Source: Liriodendron chinense
Lineage: Eukaryota > Streptophyta > Magnoliopsida > Magnoliales > Magnoliaceae
Length of the DNA stretch: 64,000 bases
NCBI GenBank assembly: GCA_003013855.2
Contig: ML058548.1
Coordinates: forward strand, 1,426,001 to 1,490,000
Direction: 5' to 3'
The notes under the pieces are model-generated. The model was not told where the DNA came from, did no database searches, and worked only from the letters and a program-made list of their open reading frames with translations. Made by a program: the position numbers and the translations under genes. Positions 42,028 to 54,435 of the stretch are shown in pieces (the stretch's first letter is position 1; each line of letters opens with the position of its first letter).

Positions 42028-45000
42028 ACCTCCCAACTACCTTAATCTCCTTCATGAGTTTTAGGAATAGGGAACATCCGTCAGATTTAACAGCGACTTC
42101 CAAATCAAGGTTGTCTATCACGGTGCGTTCAACACGAACAGGGTTGCAGGGTTCTGCTCGCCTCAACCCTTACCTGTTTAGAAGATTCCGGACACCCGTA
42201 CGATTAAGTGTAAGTCATGTCTGGGACAGGTTGGGAAAGAAAGCCCCCGAGAAGTTAATCCCAGTGTAGTTTTAGGTCTTTGGACCGTTGGGGATAGATT
42301 TGGGCAATTAAAATTGACAGTGAAATTTTTTGTTTTAAGAAAGTTCCAGACTTCAATTCGAGTGATCGAGGTTGATACTGGTTTTTATGGAAAGCTTAAA
42401 ATCTTTTTGACATTTTGAATGATTGAGGTTATCGAACCTTGATCCGAGTGGTCGAGGCCGATGCCCATTTTTTGTTGAAAGTAAGAAAAGCCCTCGAGAA
42501 ATTAATCCTAGTGTAGTTTAAGGTCTTCAGACCCAAAATATGTACATGCTAAAAATACATTCTTTTTGTGATTTTTTTAAAAAGATCCAGATTATCGAAC
42601 CTTGATCCAAGCGGTCGAGGTCGATGTCGATTTTTGGTTGAAAGCAGGAAAAAGCCCCCGAGAAATTAATCCCAGTGTAGTTTAAGGTCTTCGGACCCAA
42701 AATATGTACATGCAAACATGACATTTTTTTTGAGATTTTTTCGAAATGATCCAGGTCATCAGATCTTGGGCCGAACGGTTGGGATCAATGCTGGTTTTTA
42801 TTAAAAATCCCCAGGGATGTTGATCCCGACGTAGTTTAGGGTCTCAGACAACAACTTTGTACATAATATTTTTTTGATGATTTTTTGAAATGTTCCAGGT
42901 TGTTAAATCCCAATTCGAGCGATCTAGATTAACACTGGTTTTTATTAGAAATATCTCGAGATTTTAGTCCTGACGTAGTTTAAGGTCCTGTTTTTATTAA
43001 AAACTCCTCAGGATCTTGATCCCAACGTAGTTTAAGGTCTTCAGACCACTGGGGATGAGAGGTAGGCAGAGATCAGGGTTAGAAATTCTTGGTATTTTCT
43101 GAAAATGATTTAGATTATCAGGCCATGACTTTGGATGGTTGAGATCACTGTTTGACTAAGTCAATTCTTTTTCTTTTTCTTGAAAATCTCATGAAGCTTT
43201 TTCCACATCATCAAGTTAATTTCTCCTCAATTTCTCACAAGATGAGATTGTGGTGAGATTCCTTTCTCTTTTCTCATCCTCCTCTTTCATCACTTCATTC
43301 TTACATGGAGGTACAAGATTCACTTGCAACTACTCTTCCCAAGGAGAGAGGGTGAGAGGTCGTTTCAACTTGGTGGGAGGATAGGCGGCCCTGAGGGTGC
43401 CACCCAAGCCTCCTCTGTCTACTGGTTTTTTCGATGGGCTGGGTAATAGGGTGCCCTCTCCTTTTCTATATAACATGGGGCACCCTTGGCACTTCTAACG
43501 TGTAATCTCTCCCTCTTCTTTCTCACACTCTCTCTTTCTTCAATTTTTTCTTCCTTTTGGTGGCCTTTTGCTCTTTTCAAGTGGTGAGGCTTTGGTGGAG
43601 CTTTGGGACAGCAAGGTGGTCCCCCTTTGTTGAGTGGTGAAGGTATGGACCACTCCTTTTCTTTCATTTCATTGTTTTCTTCTTCATTTTCTCTTCTTAT
43701 GTTTTCTTTCTTTTCTTCATGTAGATACTTCAAGAGAGTCAAGGTGGGCCCAAGTCTTTTGGCCTTTTCTACTTTCCCAATCTCTTCTCAAGGTGGTGTA
43801 TGGAGAGGGACATTGCAAGCTTTCATTTCATCTTTCTTTTCCTCTTTCATACTCCCTTCATGTGTATGTAAAGGGTAATTTTGCCATGTCCATCAAGTGT
43901 GCATGGTAAAATATCCTATTTTTTTTCTCATGGGAGTTGGGCCCCTTTTCATGTGTATCAAATGGGCTCAAAGTGAAGTCATGGCCCTTGGTATATTTGA
44001 TGGGCCCAATACTTCATTTTGAGCTCCCTCATGCTCTCTTTTCCTTTTCATGTTTTCCTTAGATGCCTTCTCTTCTTTTTCATCTTCTTTTCAAGGTTTG
44101 GGCTCATGAGATTAGTAGGGCCCACGTTAAGTTTTGGGCTCACAATGCTTACTTTGGATGGCCCCTTCTTTCTTCACATGTGTATGGACAAAAGTGACTA
44201 GCCCATTCTTCACTTGAATCTCAAGTGGGCTAGATTTCTTAGTTGGGCCTTTATGGACAAATGGCCCAAATCTTCCACCATTTCTTGATTATGATGTATA
44301 TCCTTATACACAAAGTGTGGTGGGCTCTTTGGAATTCCTCCACATAGATGGGCTTTTGGGCCCTCATTGAAACTTGTGAATTTATTTTAGTCATGTGTAC
44401 ACTACTTCACTTTGTGCATGTAGGATTCTTTCCCTTCATGCCTTTTCTTTGGATGGATGGAGGACTTGGGTTACTTGATCATTTACAAGTCCCATGAGTG
44501 AGTTGTTTCAACAATCTCACTAAGTTTAAATGGCTTCCTCATGTTATAGGAAAGTGGTTCTCAAGAGTTTCCTTTAATGTTTTCAACCTCAATTGGATGA
44601 CCTTTCTTCAAGTGAGCTATCCATGCAATCATAGCTCCTTGAACTTCTCTTGGGGGCTTTGGTGGGTCACCCACCATCCTTCTCAAGGATGAACATTTTT
44701 TTTTTCAATTTGTGGGAAGGAATGATACCCATAAGTTGCCCAAATTTGTCCCATGCTTTGGGACATTTTGGATTTTGATTTTCAAGTGGGCTATGTATAT
44801 CATTCTTAACCTTTTTCATGATGGTTGGATGATTCATCAAGCCATGCTCCCTTGTGCTCAAATGGTCTTCTTTTTGGTAAAGAAAGTGGTGCGCATAAGT
44901 TGCCCAAACTTGTCCTTGCATGGACATTTCTAGCTTTGATTCTTCATGTGGGTTATGCGCATTAATTTTTTACCATTGGCTTCTTTGACTCATATGTTTG

Positions 45001-45590
45001 TGGGTAGACCACCATATTGTATTCTCATAGTCAAAACACTTATCAAGATGATGCACATAGGTTGCCCATGATTGACCCATGAATGGGTTCTTATGGTTCT
45101 TTAAGTGGGCTATGTGCTCATTTCAATCCATCGAGGTGGGGCACTTGAGTTGTTCTTGGGGACCAATTTCCTTCCTATTCCCCATTTGTCCATGTACATT
45201 TGTAAGAAGATGGAAACATCTTAAATGAGGCTCATTGCTTTGATATGGAAAGTGAACCAAGCCTTGGTCACACATGGACTTTGAAGAGGGATCTCTTATA
45301 TGAAGTTTGACTCTTATCCCATTTTGATCTCATGGCACTCGAGTGCATTTGTTGTCCAAAATGTGTCCATAGATGGTGGATTTTCCTCACCTAAGGCATG
45401 GCATGCAACCCTCTTTAAGGTGGGCCTTCCTTTCTTCAATGGGCCCAACACATATCCTAGGCGCCACATGGAGTTGGACATTGGATTTTTGCATTTGAAT
45501 GTAAGTCCAAATCCATGGGTTTCCTAGATAATGATTTGGATTTTAACGGGTAAAAAATAGGGGCTTACCTTGCCAAGCTTGTAGGATTTG
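42028..45590 (+). other. E2 3' region, right part: tandem array and PMD-1 leader
   Basis: It opens with ACCTC, E1's right target duplication. It is collinear with E1 21,770-25,627: a hairpin-bearing tandem array (42,240-43,060; about six units), the inverted palindromic module, a TATA box, a CT-rich start and a ~2.1-kb leader. No gene before 45,591. Confidence 0.75.
43383..43473 (+). promoter_or_regulatory. Antisense promoter of PMD-1 in E2
   Basis: AGGCGGCC-N7-TGCCACCC (43,383-43,405) lies 61 bp before TATATAA (43,467-43,473), as in E1. The CT-rich tract follows at 43,505-43,560. One arm of the palindrome is degraded. Confidence 0.5.
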
Positions 45591-47081
45591 ATGGCGGACG
45601 ACACGAGGGGGCGAAGAGAGGTTAATGAGGATGACCCTGCCTTCATTGTTCATCGCGGAGACCATATGTGTTCTCTAGCCAAGGAGCACCAACCTCTTCC
45701 CTCCATAAAGGTTAAGGTACGCGAGACCTCTGGGATAACTGGGTGGAACAACCGCAGCCGATGCTTGAATGTGTTCTGGCCGACACTCCTTTCGCAGGCC
45801 TTCTTACATTACGCTTTCACAACAATAATGCCAACCGCATGCTACTTGCAGCCCTTTGTGAGAGTTGGAGGGATGAGACCCACACCTTTCAACTTTCCTG
45901 TGGTGAATGGGGAATAACTCCCCTGGATATATATATGCAGATAGGCTTTCCATTCCATGGGGCAGTTGTTCCCCATGCAGGCTCTCTTGCTCCCATTATT
46001 TCTAATGACTAGATACGGCTTGTGGGAGTCATCCCACCCGAGAGCGAGTTCCAGAGTAACCAAGTGAAATTGCGGTGGTTTTACAACACCTTCACTGTTG
46101 TCATCCCTACTACCGAGCTAAAGGCCCTTCACAAAGCACGGGCTATGATCACTTACTCCTTTGGGTCATTCCTTTTCTGTCATGCGAACGAGAGGGTCGA
46201 TCCTAGATTTCTTCGCTTGGTTGAGGATCTTCACCATTCATATAATTGGAATGGGGCCATCTTGACTCGCATCTACCAAGGCTTGGATAAAACCTCTCGG
46301 AGTAGCAGGTCTTTTATAGGTTTCTGGCCTGTCGTGGATGTATTCTCTTTAACCTTACCTGGAGATGTATGTCTGCTTTCTTCATCTGATCATTTTATCT
46401 GCCCTTGTCCAGACCTATTTTTATGATCATTTTGCTCACCTGTCGCCGAGGATACGGGATGTTGTTGAACCATCCTTATATCGCTTCATGCATTGGCATC
46501 AGCAAAATCGTCAGCAAAGTTCCCGAGTGTCTGGGTATAATTGGCACACTAATATAGACGGATTGACCATCGAGGACGTAAGTATTTTGCTTTCCTTACT
46601 TGTCGTGCTACTCTGCGACTGACTGTGATGAATTCCTTTGTTGTAGTTTGCTCGGATGTCGTGTGCCAGCTTTCCCCTTTACTATACCCCTCAACGTGTG
46701 GAAGCATATGATTCTTTGTGTCTTCGGATCATGCTCTCTGATGCCGAATCATTTCAATGGTACTTGGGCGAGAGATTGCTCCGACAGATCACCGGCGTGG
46801 CTCGGGTTCCTTGTTCCGCACCTGCTCCGGCTCCGCGGATTCCGGCTGATGCTATGGCCGATGCTCTCGAGGGCCAGCCTGGGTTTCGCTTCATGATCCC
46901 GGATCATGACTATGACGAGTGGTATTTGTTGTACGGATAGGGACCTCTTCTTCCTTCACTTTACGTTCCAGGGGGTCGTCGCAGGTATGCTGGAGGATCA
47001 GTGACAGCTCCTCTAATGAACCTTCATCGTCGGGAGCGGGATGAGAGGAGGGATGATAATGATTATGTTGGTGATCTGTAG
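45591..47081 (+). pseudogene. PMD-1 pseudogene in E2
   Basis: Homologous throughout to E1 PMD-1 (start MADDTRGRREVNEDDPAF). It is broken by a frame change near 45,720, a TAG at about 46,010, a damaged first donor (GAT/GTATTC in place of GAG/GTATTT) and a TAG near 46,938. The plant mobile domain hallmark WRDETHTFQLSCGEWGIT is still readable. The stop at 47,079-47,081 matches that of E1. Confidence 0.8.
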
Positions 47082-47889
47082 CCTGCTTCTCTGAGGATGT
47101 ATTCAACTTGTTGATGTATGGCCTTCTTGTCATTTTAAGGCCCCCCTTTTTTTTACCTTTCTTCTGTATCAAAATCTTCTGAATGAATATACAACCCCCG
47201 ATTTTCCTCAAATTTCTTGATGATGCTTGGATGCTTTGATTTTCGACTTATTCTTTGATGCTTTGTGGAAGATAGGATTTCTCAACTGCATGGATGATGA
47301 CTTGAATGGTTTAGATTGCTTGATTTGGCCTTGTGGGCCCTTTTCAGACTCTAGCTTCACTTTGGAGCACCTATCCTTGATGTTTTGTGAGGCTAAGAAG
47401 GCTTTCCATGGTGCAGATGATGACTTGAACGGTTTAGATTGCCCTTTTTAACCATATGGGCCCATTTGATGATCAGATCCTGGACTCTGGCCTTCTTTCT
47501 TAACGATCAAACCCTTGATGTTGCTATTTGATGACCCATACAAGCTTTCCATGGTTTGGATCATGAAGATCTAGTCTTTGAATGGCTCAGATTGCTTGTG
47601 GGCCCCTCTTGATCGATTTTTCTTCTCTTTGACTTGATCAGACCCATTTTGGTCGCAGTATTTCATGATTGGACAGGTGGGGTACCTTTCAGATGATTCA
47701 GATCAATTTCGGATAAAATTCGGAGTTGATTGGAGCTTTGAGCAGCCCTCAGGGTGCCAACTGCTGACATGGACTGGCAGTCTCACCTACCAGAGACTGT
47801 GAGGCCAATCTCATGGAGAGAGAGGGAGACTGTCCATACGGGCGTCCCCCAGGGGGCCACCCAGACCTCTCTTCATGTGCGGTCCATGC
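47082..47889 (+). other. E2 spacer before PMD-2
   Basis: Noncoding and collinear with E1 27,122-28,060, with TTGTGGGCCC/TGGATGATGACTTGAA phrases in degenerate copies. A palindromic module GGGCGTCC-CCCAGGG-GGCCACCC is at 47,840-47,862, preceded by CCATAC. The Athila solo LTR enters 32 bp later. Confidence 0.6.
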
Positions 47890-47894
47890 GGGCT

Positions 47895-49438
47895 TGTTCG
47901 CTTCCCCAAGTGTAGGGTTGCGATGTAGTAATAATCTCTGTAAGACCGAGGTCGATCCACAGGGACTTGTGTAGGAATTCACAAAACACTTCTAATGGTT
48001 TCTACTGAAGAACTAACTAAACAGAATTTAGTAATTTGGTGAAGATAGCAAATTGTGAACTAAGCTCAAAGTAATCAATTAATAAAAAGCATTAGGGGTT
48101 CAAGGATCCACATGTAGCAATCCTTGATGCTCAATTCGTTGTGGTTTCTCACTTTCTCAACTAGCATCGAAATTAAGTTCTATCTAGTCGAATGATAGAG
48201 CAGTTAAAACAATCAATCTGGCTTATGTGTGAATCATGTACATGATTCTCTCAATTCAAGCTAGGACTGGAGCACACACAATTGCATAGGTCAATCCTAA
48301 CTCCAATAGGTTAAGATCACAATCACAATTATCATTAAACTCTATCACTAAGCATAATTAGATCATGATTTGAACTTGATCCAAATCACATACACAATCT
48401 CACATATTCCAGAAATTCCAGAAAAATAGACCTTTGGCATGAAGTTCCCACATGAGGATCATATGTCTGGAGCGTATTGAATCCAATTCCTCGGATCATA
48501 CAGGTTTAGAATAACTTAAAACAGTTAAGAACTCAAGCAATTCTTCTAAACTTCCATGAGCCATCATAAGATTAAGAAAAACTACTTAGAACTTTATTTA
48601 AATTTCAAACCATTGTTCTTCACTAATAATCCAACTTGAAACCAAATCAAACGAATTGAAACATCTTAGATACACTACAAGCTTCACCTCTTAGCCCTAG
48701 CTAAGAGGTTTAGCCGTTCATGATCCAAGGAAACATGAAAACAACTAAAAACATAAACTAGAAAATACAAACTAGAGGGAGTTTTGGAAATCCGAATCCG
48801 ACTTCCGCCATCACCCACCGTGCTCAATCTCTTCTAGGATCCCCTACGAATGATCCCTAGGTCCCCTTTTATAGTGGAGAAGCTCTGCTGCGTCGGAATC
48901 ATCTAGAAATTGCGTAAGGTTATGCAGTGCGTAGAGAATTTCGGAGTAGAATTGGAAACTTTCTGTTTTAAACGCATGGCCGACCGGTCAAGACCGGTCG
49001 GACTGGGCTGGCTGACTGGTCACGACCGGTCGGACTTGTCTATTTGGGAGTCCAGAGTGCATACTGGAGGTGGGCAGGCTCTAGCCGACTGGTCAAAACC
49101 GGTCAGCCCTGTTGCGTTCAACGTCCAGAGAGGAAACAGGGGGTGGCCGACCGGTCTAGACCGGTCGTGGCCCTCCTGGCCGACCGGTCACGATTGGTCT
49201 TGGCCCTTTTCTCTTTCATTTTCTTCTTTCTTTCTTCTCTCTCTGCTTTCTTCTTTCTTTGGCCCACCTTGGGTCTTCATCTAAGGCTCTTAAAGAGATC
49301 TTTTTAGTCATCAGTTGGGCGGAGTCCCTCTCATTCGTACAATCATAAAACCACGCATTAGAATAGTCTTTAAGCTTGAAAACCATGCATAGTTAGTGAT
49401 GAAATGGGGTTAGAATATACACATTTAAGCACTCAACA
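47895..49438 (-). mobile_element. Solo LTR, Athila-like, 1,544 bp, perfect TSD
   Basis: Flanked by GGGCT at 47,890-47,894 and 49,439-49,443. Ends are TG...CA in either orientation. By homology to LTR-A (3,433-4,900) it is inserted on the minus strand, starting TGTTGAGTGC at 49,438. It contains the AGCCCTAGCTAAGAGG palindrome (near 48,700) and five imperfect palindromes built on GACCGGTC (48,989-49,200). The flanking E2 sequence rejoins cleanly when it is removed. The frames at 48,910-49,307 are chance frames. Confidence 0.92.
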
Positions 49439-49516
49439 GGGCTCTGGTTCGGACATTCCATTCTGCCCTCTGTTGCTATCTCCTTGATTCTTTGCATACG
49501 AGGTTTCGATCCAGCC

Positions 49517-50394
49517 ATGAATCCCTCTTTTGTGTTCACTTTTCTTCTCACTTTGTCTTCTTCTCACTTTGTCCTTTCCCAATCAATGGATGGTGGACAT
49601 TTAGGGACTGTGGGGGCTGTCCATAATGGGTCCCACACTTCAGATTTTTAAATGAGCTTTGATGGAGGGGAGATGCCTTTAATGGATGGGGTAGATCGAG
49701 CTTTAAGAGGGGGTATTGATGAAGACTTTAGCTTGGTGGTTAATGGAGCTTTTAATGACTCCATTAATGGTGGGATGACTGGAATTTCAGATTTGAATAG
49801 GTCATTGGATGATGGAATTTTGGATGGTATGGATGAGATAGGGAGATGGACCATAGGTGAGGCCATGCACCCTTTGAATGTGGGCCGCATGGATGATGCG
49901 ATCGATGGTGATGATGGGGTCATGATGGACATAGATGGGTTGATCTCATGTTTAGAGAGTATGGATGGTTCAGATGATACCTTTGATGGCTTGGATGCTC
50001 TTGATGATGGCTGAGATGTGCGGTACACTTGCTTGGGTGGGCCTGATGTGATCATTGATGATGTCCCCCTAATGATGGACGGTGTGGATGTCCCGATGAT
50101 CCCCTCGACTGGACAGAGTGATAGTTGGATTTCTGACTTTATGTTGGAGAGGACTGCAGGTCCAGATCTGATCGTAGATTCTTTGAGCGAAGTCGCCGAG
50201 GCCCTTCTTGACGGTTCAAATGCATTTTTCAGGGGTCAGATTGGTCAGGATGCCACAATGTGCGGCGTGATCTTTGCTAATAGCCCTTTTGATGGAGAGT
50301 ACCGACCTTCTCCTGATTGTCGACCCTTTACGCACTCGGTTCACAAGGTGGGTGAGTCTTCTCATGCTGCTGAGGTCGCGACAGTTTTAGATAG
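49517..50394 (+). pseudogene. PMD-2 5' part in E2, truncated by E3
   Basis: Starts MNPSFVFTFLLTLSSSHFVL, a signal-like hydrophobic start as in E1. An early stop follows (TAA near 49,649), then the MDG-rich region resumes with another stop near 50,012. The sequence breaks at 50,394, where the E3 LTR begins, so the plant mobile domain part is not in E2 here. Confidence 0.7.
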
Positions 50395-51912
50395 TGTAGA
50401 CACCCCACCTTCGGCTACACTGTTGGTAGAGATAGCTGGATGAATGGAGGACCATACCCCCAAATCCCAAGTCCAAACTCAGCCAAACTCACCCTTATAA
50501 GCCCCAATCCATAGCCCAACTCAAGCCTGAACCCAGTCAACCCACCCCTAAACATCAGCCTGAAAAACCCCCCATAAGAAAAGCCAGTCAAAAAATCCTA
50601 AAACAGTCAAACTCACTAAGTCAACCCACTGAGTAACCCGCTGAGTTAACACGTTGAGTCAACCCGTCGAGTCAAAACAGCAAGTCAACCCGCCGAGTCA
50701 AATCACCCAGTCGACCCGCTGAGTCAACTCACCGAGTCAACCCACCGAGTCAAAACAGCAGCCCCGAGAAATGACCGTACCACGCACTGAAAATCTAGGA
50801 GCGTCCGTACGGGTGGCCCCCAGGGGGCCGCCCAAAAATATTTACGCAATCTGCCACTCTCCTCTGCTATAAATACTCCTCTCCCCTTCTCATTTTAAAA
50901 CACAATCCATCCAGTCCAGCGACCCGTCCGTCTGAGTCATTCTCCACCCTTTTAGCCCATCTTTCCACCAAGGAGAGCCCGAGTGAGGAGAGCCTAGCCC
51001 TGGTCCAGCCCAGCCTGACCACTGCCTAAGTCTCCCAAGCCATCCAAGTCTTGATCCAGCCACTCGAAGCCAACCCTTGTGACACCTCCGTCCATCCAGC
51101 TACTCTTTTTCCAGCATCATCTCATTTGCATCTAGCATAAGTGCAACATTTACTTTTCTTCCAACCCCCCTGCTTCACTGCAAGCACTTTGATTATTCAA
51201 ACACACTGCATGCATCTCGCATAAAGCACCTGTCAATTTGAGCGTATGCTCTGGGCTTGCCTGTTAATGGAACCTGCCCATCAGAAACTCTTACTGTTCA
51301 GACCTGCATTCATGTACATATCACTACAAGCACTTTGAATATTCAAACACACAGCATGCATCATCTCGCATAAAGCACCTGTCAGTTCGAGCGTATGCTC
51401 TGGGCTTGCCTGTTAGTAGAACCTGCTCATCAGAAACTCTTACTGTTCAGACCTGCATTCATGCATCATGTCATCTATGAGAATATACGAGGATTAAAAC
51501 AGACTTTCAAGTGTTAGTTCGATTCTGTGAAGTAGAGACCGTACTTCGGTACGGGCAGTGTGTGGGGTGCTTAACCTCTTCCCACCCTGTAACCTTAATC
51601 CCTTACCTCGAATCTCTGGCCGCAGATCAAAAGGAGTCATTTTAGAGAAAGGAATCTTCGGATCCCCTTCTCTAATGTTTCTACGGGGTCTAGCCGACTG
51701 TAGATTCGAAGTAACTGGCTAGTGGCGACTCTGGTCTTATATAAACTCATTTAAACACATCCAGCTTGACACGACAACCAAACAAAGCCCTCGAGAACGA
51801 GGCAAGCCAGTGGCATAAACGGCGATTCGCACTCACGCATCATCTCCTTCTTTTCCCAAAAAGGAAAGGGACGAGAACGTCGTGTGGGAGTGCGGAACGG
51901 CGAGGGTCCACA
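50395..51912 (+). repeat. E3 5' LTR (1,518 bp)
   Basis: Starts TGTAGACACCCC and ends GGGTCCACA. It has the ~147-bp internal duplication (about 51,190-51,480), like E1 and unlike E2. A TTGACTC-type array (as GAGTCAA) is at 50,610-50,760, with variable spacing. Confidence 0.9.
50811..50875 (+). promoter_or_regulatory. Palindromic module and TATA box, E3 LTR
   Basis: GGGTGGCC-CCCAGGG-GGCCGCCC (50,811-50,833) is an 11-bp-arm palindrome with one mismatch around a central A. CCGTAC precedes it, and TATAAATA begins at 50,868 after a 34-bp gap. Confidence 0.7.
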
Positions 51913-51915
51913 GAA

Positions 51916-51933
51916 TGGCGACTCCACTGGGGA
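51916..51933 (+). promoter_or_regulatory. E3 primer binding site, tRNA-Arg type
   Basis: TGGCGACTCCACTGGGGA, three bases after the LTR end, the same position as in E1. Confidence 0.85.
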
Positions 51934-52177
51934 ATGAGCTAGTCCCACTAGTCGTGATCCGACTTGAAAAACAGAATCCTCCCCGTACTTGAAAGTCACT
52001 AATCCTCATATAATCTCATCTGCATAGCATTCTACTCAAAACAAACTAAAAAAAAAAAAAAAGAAAATTCCAAAACCCAAAAAGAGTATAGTCCTCACCA
52101 TTGCGCCTCCTTGGGCTCAATGTGTTCGAAAACAACTTCCCTTCCGCAGCATAATCCGCACTCGGGCACAGCAAGCC

Positions 52178-54435
52178 ATGTCTGACCATGAAGAGGAAAC
52201 TCACCTCTTCCCCGCTCTTGAAATGACCGAAGCGCAACCTCCAGCGCAACAGCTAATTGAGAATACACCAATCATGCAAGAATTGGCACAAGGAATGAGA
52301 GCAATGCAAGAAATGCTCTTGCAATTCATGCAAGCACCAGCCACCGCAGCAGCCAACAATCAGGTTGGCCCAGTTCAGCAATCTCAGCAGCCATGCCGGG
52401 TCCCTCCGGTCTCCAGTTCAAATCAAGCACAACCATCGGAGTCTGCCCAAGACTACCGACAGTAGCCATCTCAGCCCTTCGCTATGGGGCATCCTCCTCA
52501 ATACCTTCCTGCGACGACAGGGCCATCTCAGAGCACTTCTGTCGCAAGGACTTCCAGTCAGCCTCCATTCAATCTTGCAAACAACAGTCTCAGTAGATCT
52601 CAGCATGTCCCCACCGAGGGGACCCCTTTTCAATTTCAGCACATCCCCGCTGATGGGATTTCAATTCAATTTCCAGCAACAGGGACAACACTGGCGAATG
52701 CCCACAATGGGGGTCAGTGTCAAGCCCACATCAATCAGCGGACAGTGGCGAATACCCAACAAGGGGGTCACTTCCCAGCATCTCAGCCTCCTGCAAATAG
52801 GAGCACTTTTCAATTCCAGCACATCCCCGCCAATGGGATTCCAGTTAATTTTCAACAATCTTCAATTCAGCAAACTCCAGTTAATTTTTAGCAATCTTCA
52901 ATTCAGCAATCTCCAGTTAATTTCCAGCAAGTTCCAGTTCAACCTTTAGTACAATCTCCAGTTCAGTTACCATCATTTCAAGCACAAGTTCATCAAAATC
53001 CAGTTCAGTCATCAAATCAATTTCAGCAACCCGCGGTTGCTTTTCAGCAAGCACATAGGGTCGAAGACATCGACCACTATGCCGAAGAAGAACGTGCCTT
53101 GCTCTAAGAGGCACCAGTCGCTCGAACGGATCACTCAGGACTGGACGAGTTGCGGGAGCAGTTCCAGATCTTGCAAAATCAGCTTCAGCGACAACAATGA
53201 ATCAATCTACCTTCGACCAAGTTCATAGACTTGTGTCCTTTCCCAGATGCTCAAGTACCTCAAAACTTTGAGGTACTAAAATTCAAAAGATACGATGGCA
53301 GCGGTTGTCCCACAGCACATCTTAAGGCCTTCTGTGGAGAGCTGAGTGCAATCTCAGGAAATGAAGGGGCCCTCATTCGCTTGTTCCAAAAATCCCTGAA
53401 AGGCGATGCCCTAGATTAGGACACCTCATTGGACTGTCATCGCATCAGGACATGGGAACAACTTTCCCAGGCTTTCGTCGATAGATTCGCGTACAATCTC
53501 AACATGGCACCCAGAAGAGCTGACCTCGCGGCTCTCAGGCAAAGGAGTGATGAAACACTATTAGCTTATGTGGGACGTTGGCGAGCTATGGCAGCCAGAA
53601 TGCGGACACCTATCGATGACGAAGAACAAATCTCCATGACTGTTCATTCAACATATCTCGGCACATCCGGATATCTCATCTCGCATCCATACGTAAATTT
53701 CTCACAGTTGATCCGTGCTGGAGAGCAAGTTGAAGCAGGAATCCGTGCCTGGACGATCTCCCCATGGCCTCATGAAGCCACTCCAGTCAAGAGAAACAGA
53801 GTGGAGGGAAGACCCATCGGATATGGGAACGGAAACCGCAGCGGTTCTCCTCCCCGCCCGACAGAGGTAAACAACATCAGCACCACTGTTCAGGGTAATC
53901 AATATGCTCCCCCACAGGGACATCAACAGGGTCAGGAGAATCAGGTTCAGCACCAACCACAGAGGTATCAGCCACGACCAAATCCGCAACCACAGCCACA
54001 ACCACCTCGACAGCAGCAGCAGTTCAGAGGGAATGGCCAATACTCATACCAGAATAGGCAGAATTACAGGGAGCTCAGGAAGTTCACTCCACTTACCCAG
54101 CCACTTAGTCAAGTCATGACTATGCTGGTACAAAAGCAGTTACTCACTCTGATGACACCTAGGCCTCCTCCTCATCCTCTGCCTCCAAATTACCGAGAAA
54201 ATGAGTACTGTGCCTACCATCAAGTGCTTGGCCACACCACTGATCGATGCTTTACTTTGAAGAATGCCATACAAGATCTGATTGATGACCGCAAGATCGT
54301 CATCTCGGTCCCGGGGACTCCTGCAGCAGCTCGCACCAACATTCTTCAGAATCCTCTACCTCAACATCAGATGAACCCCAGTTCGTCTCGAGGCCCCATA
54401 GTCAACAGCATAGAAGAAGGAGAGCACCTCGATCG
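52178..54435 (+). pseudogene. E3 gag pseudogene
   Basis: Starts MSDHEEETHLFPALEM at 52,178, collinear with E1 Gag. Stops occur near 52,463, 52,890, 53,105, 53,198 and 53,417 in the gag frame. The Retrotrans_gag-like core (TWEQLSQAFVDRFAYNLNMA) and the zinc-knuckle-like CAYHQVLGHTTDRC are readable in the long frame 53,429-54,697. Confidence 0.85.

Larger units (their letters stand above)
14704..50394 (-). mobile_element. E2: old Tat/Ogre-like element, nested and truncated
   Basis: E2 consists of a 3' LTR (14,704-16,077), PPT and 3' region (16,078-18,009), then, after insertion of E1 (18,010-42,027), the continuing 3' region with antisense PMD pseudogenes (42,028-50,394). It is also interrupted by an Athila solo LTR (47,895-49,438) and cut by E3 at 50,395. 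Alignment of 17,730-18,009 plus 42,028 onward with E1's own 21,480-23,100 shows that the two halves were contiguous. Its integrase, RT, gag and 5' LTR would lie to the right and are missing from this window. PMD frames carry several stops, so it is the oldest of the three family members. Confidence 0.85.

Noticed and set aside
49044..49307. ORF across the solo LTR palindromes
   Set aside because: The frame follows the repeats; LTR-A does not share it.
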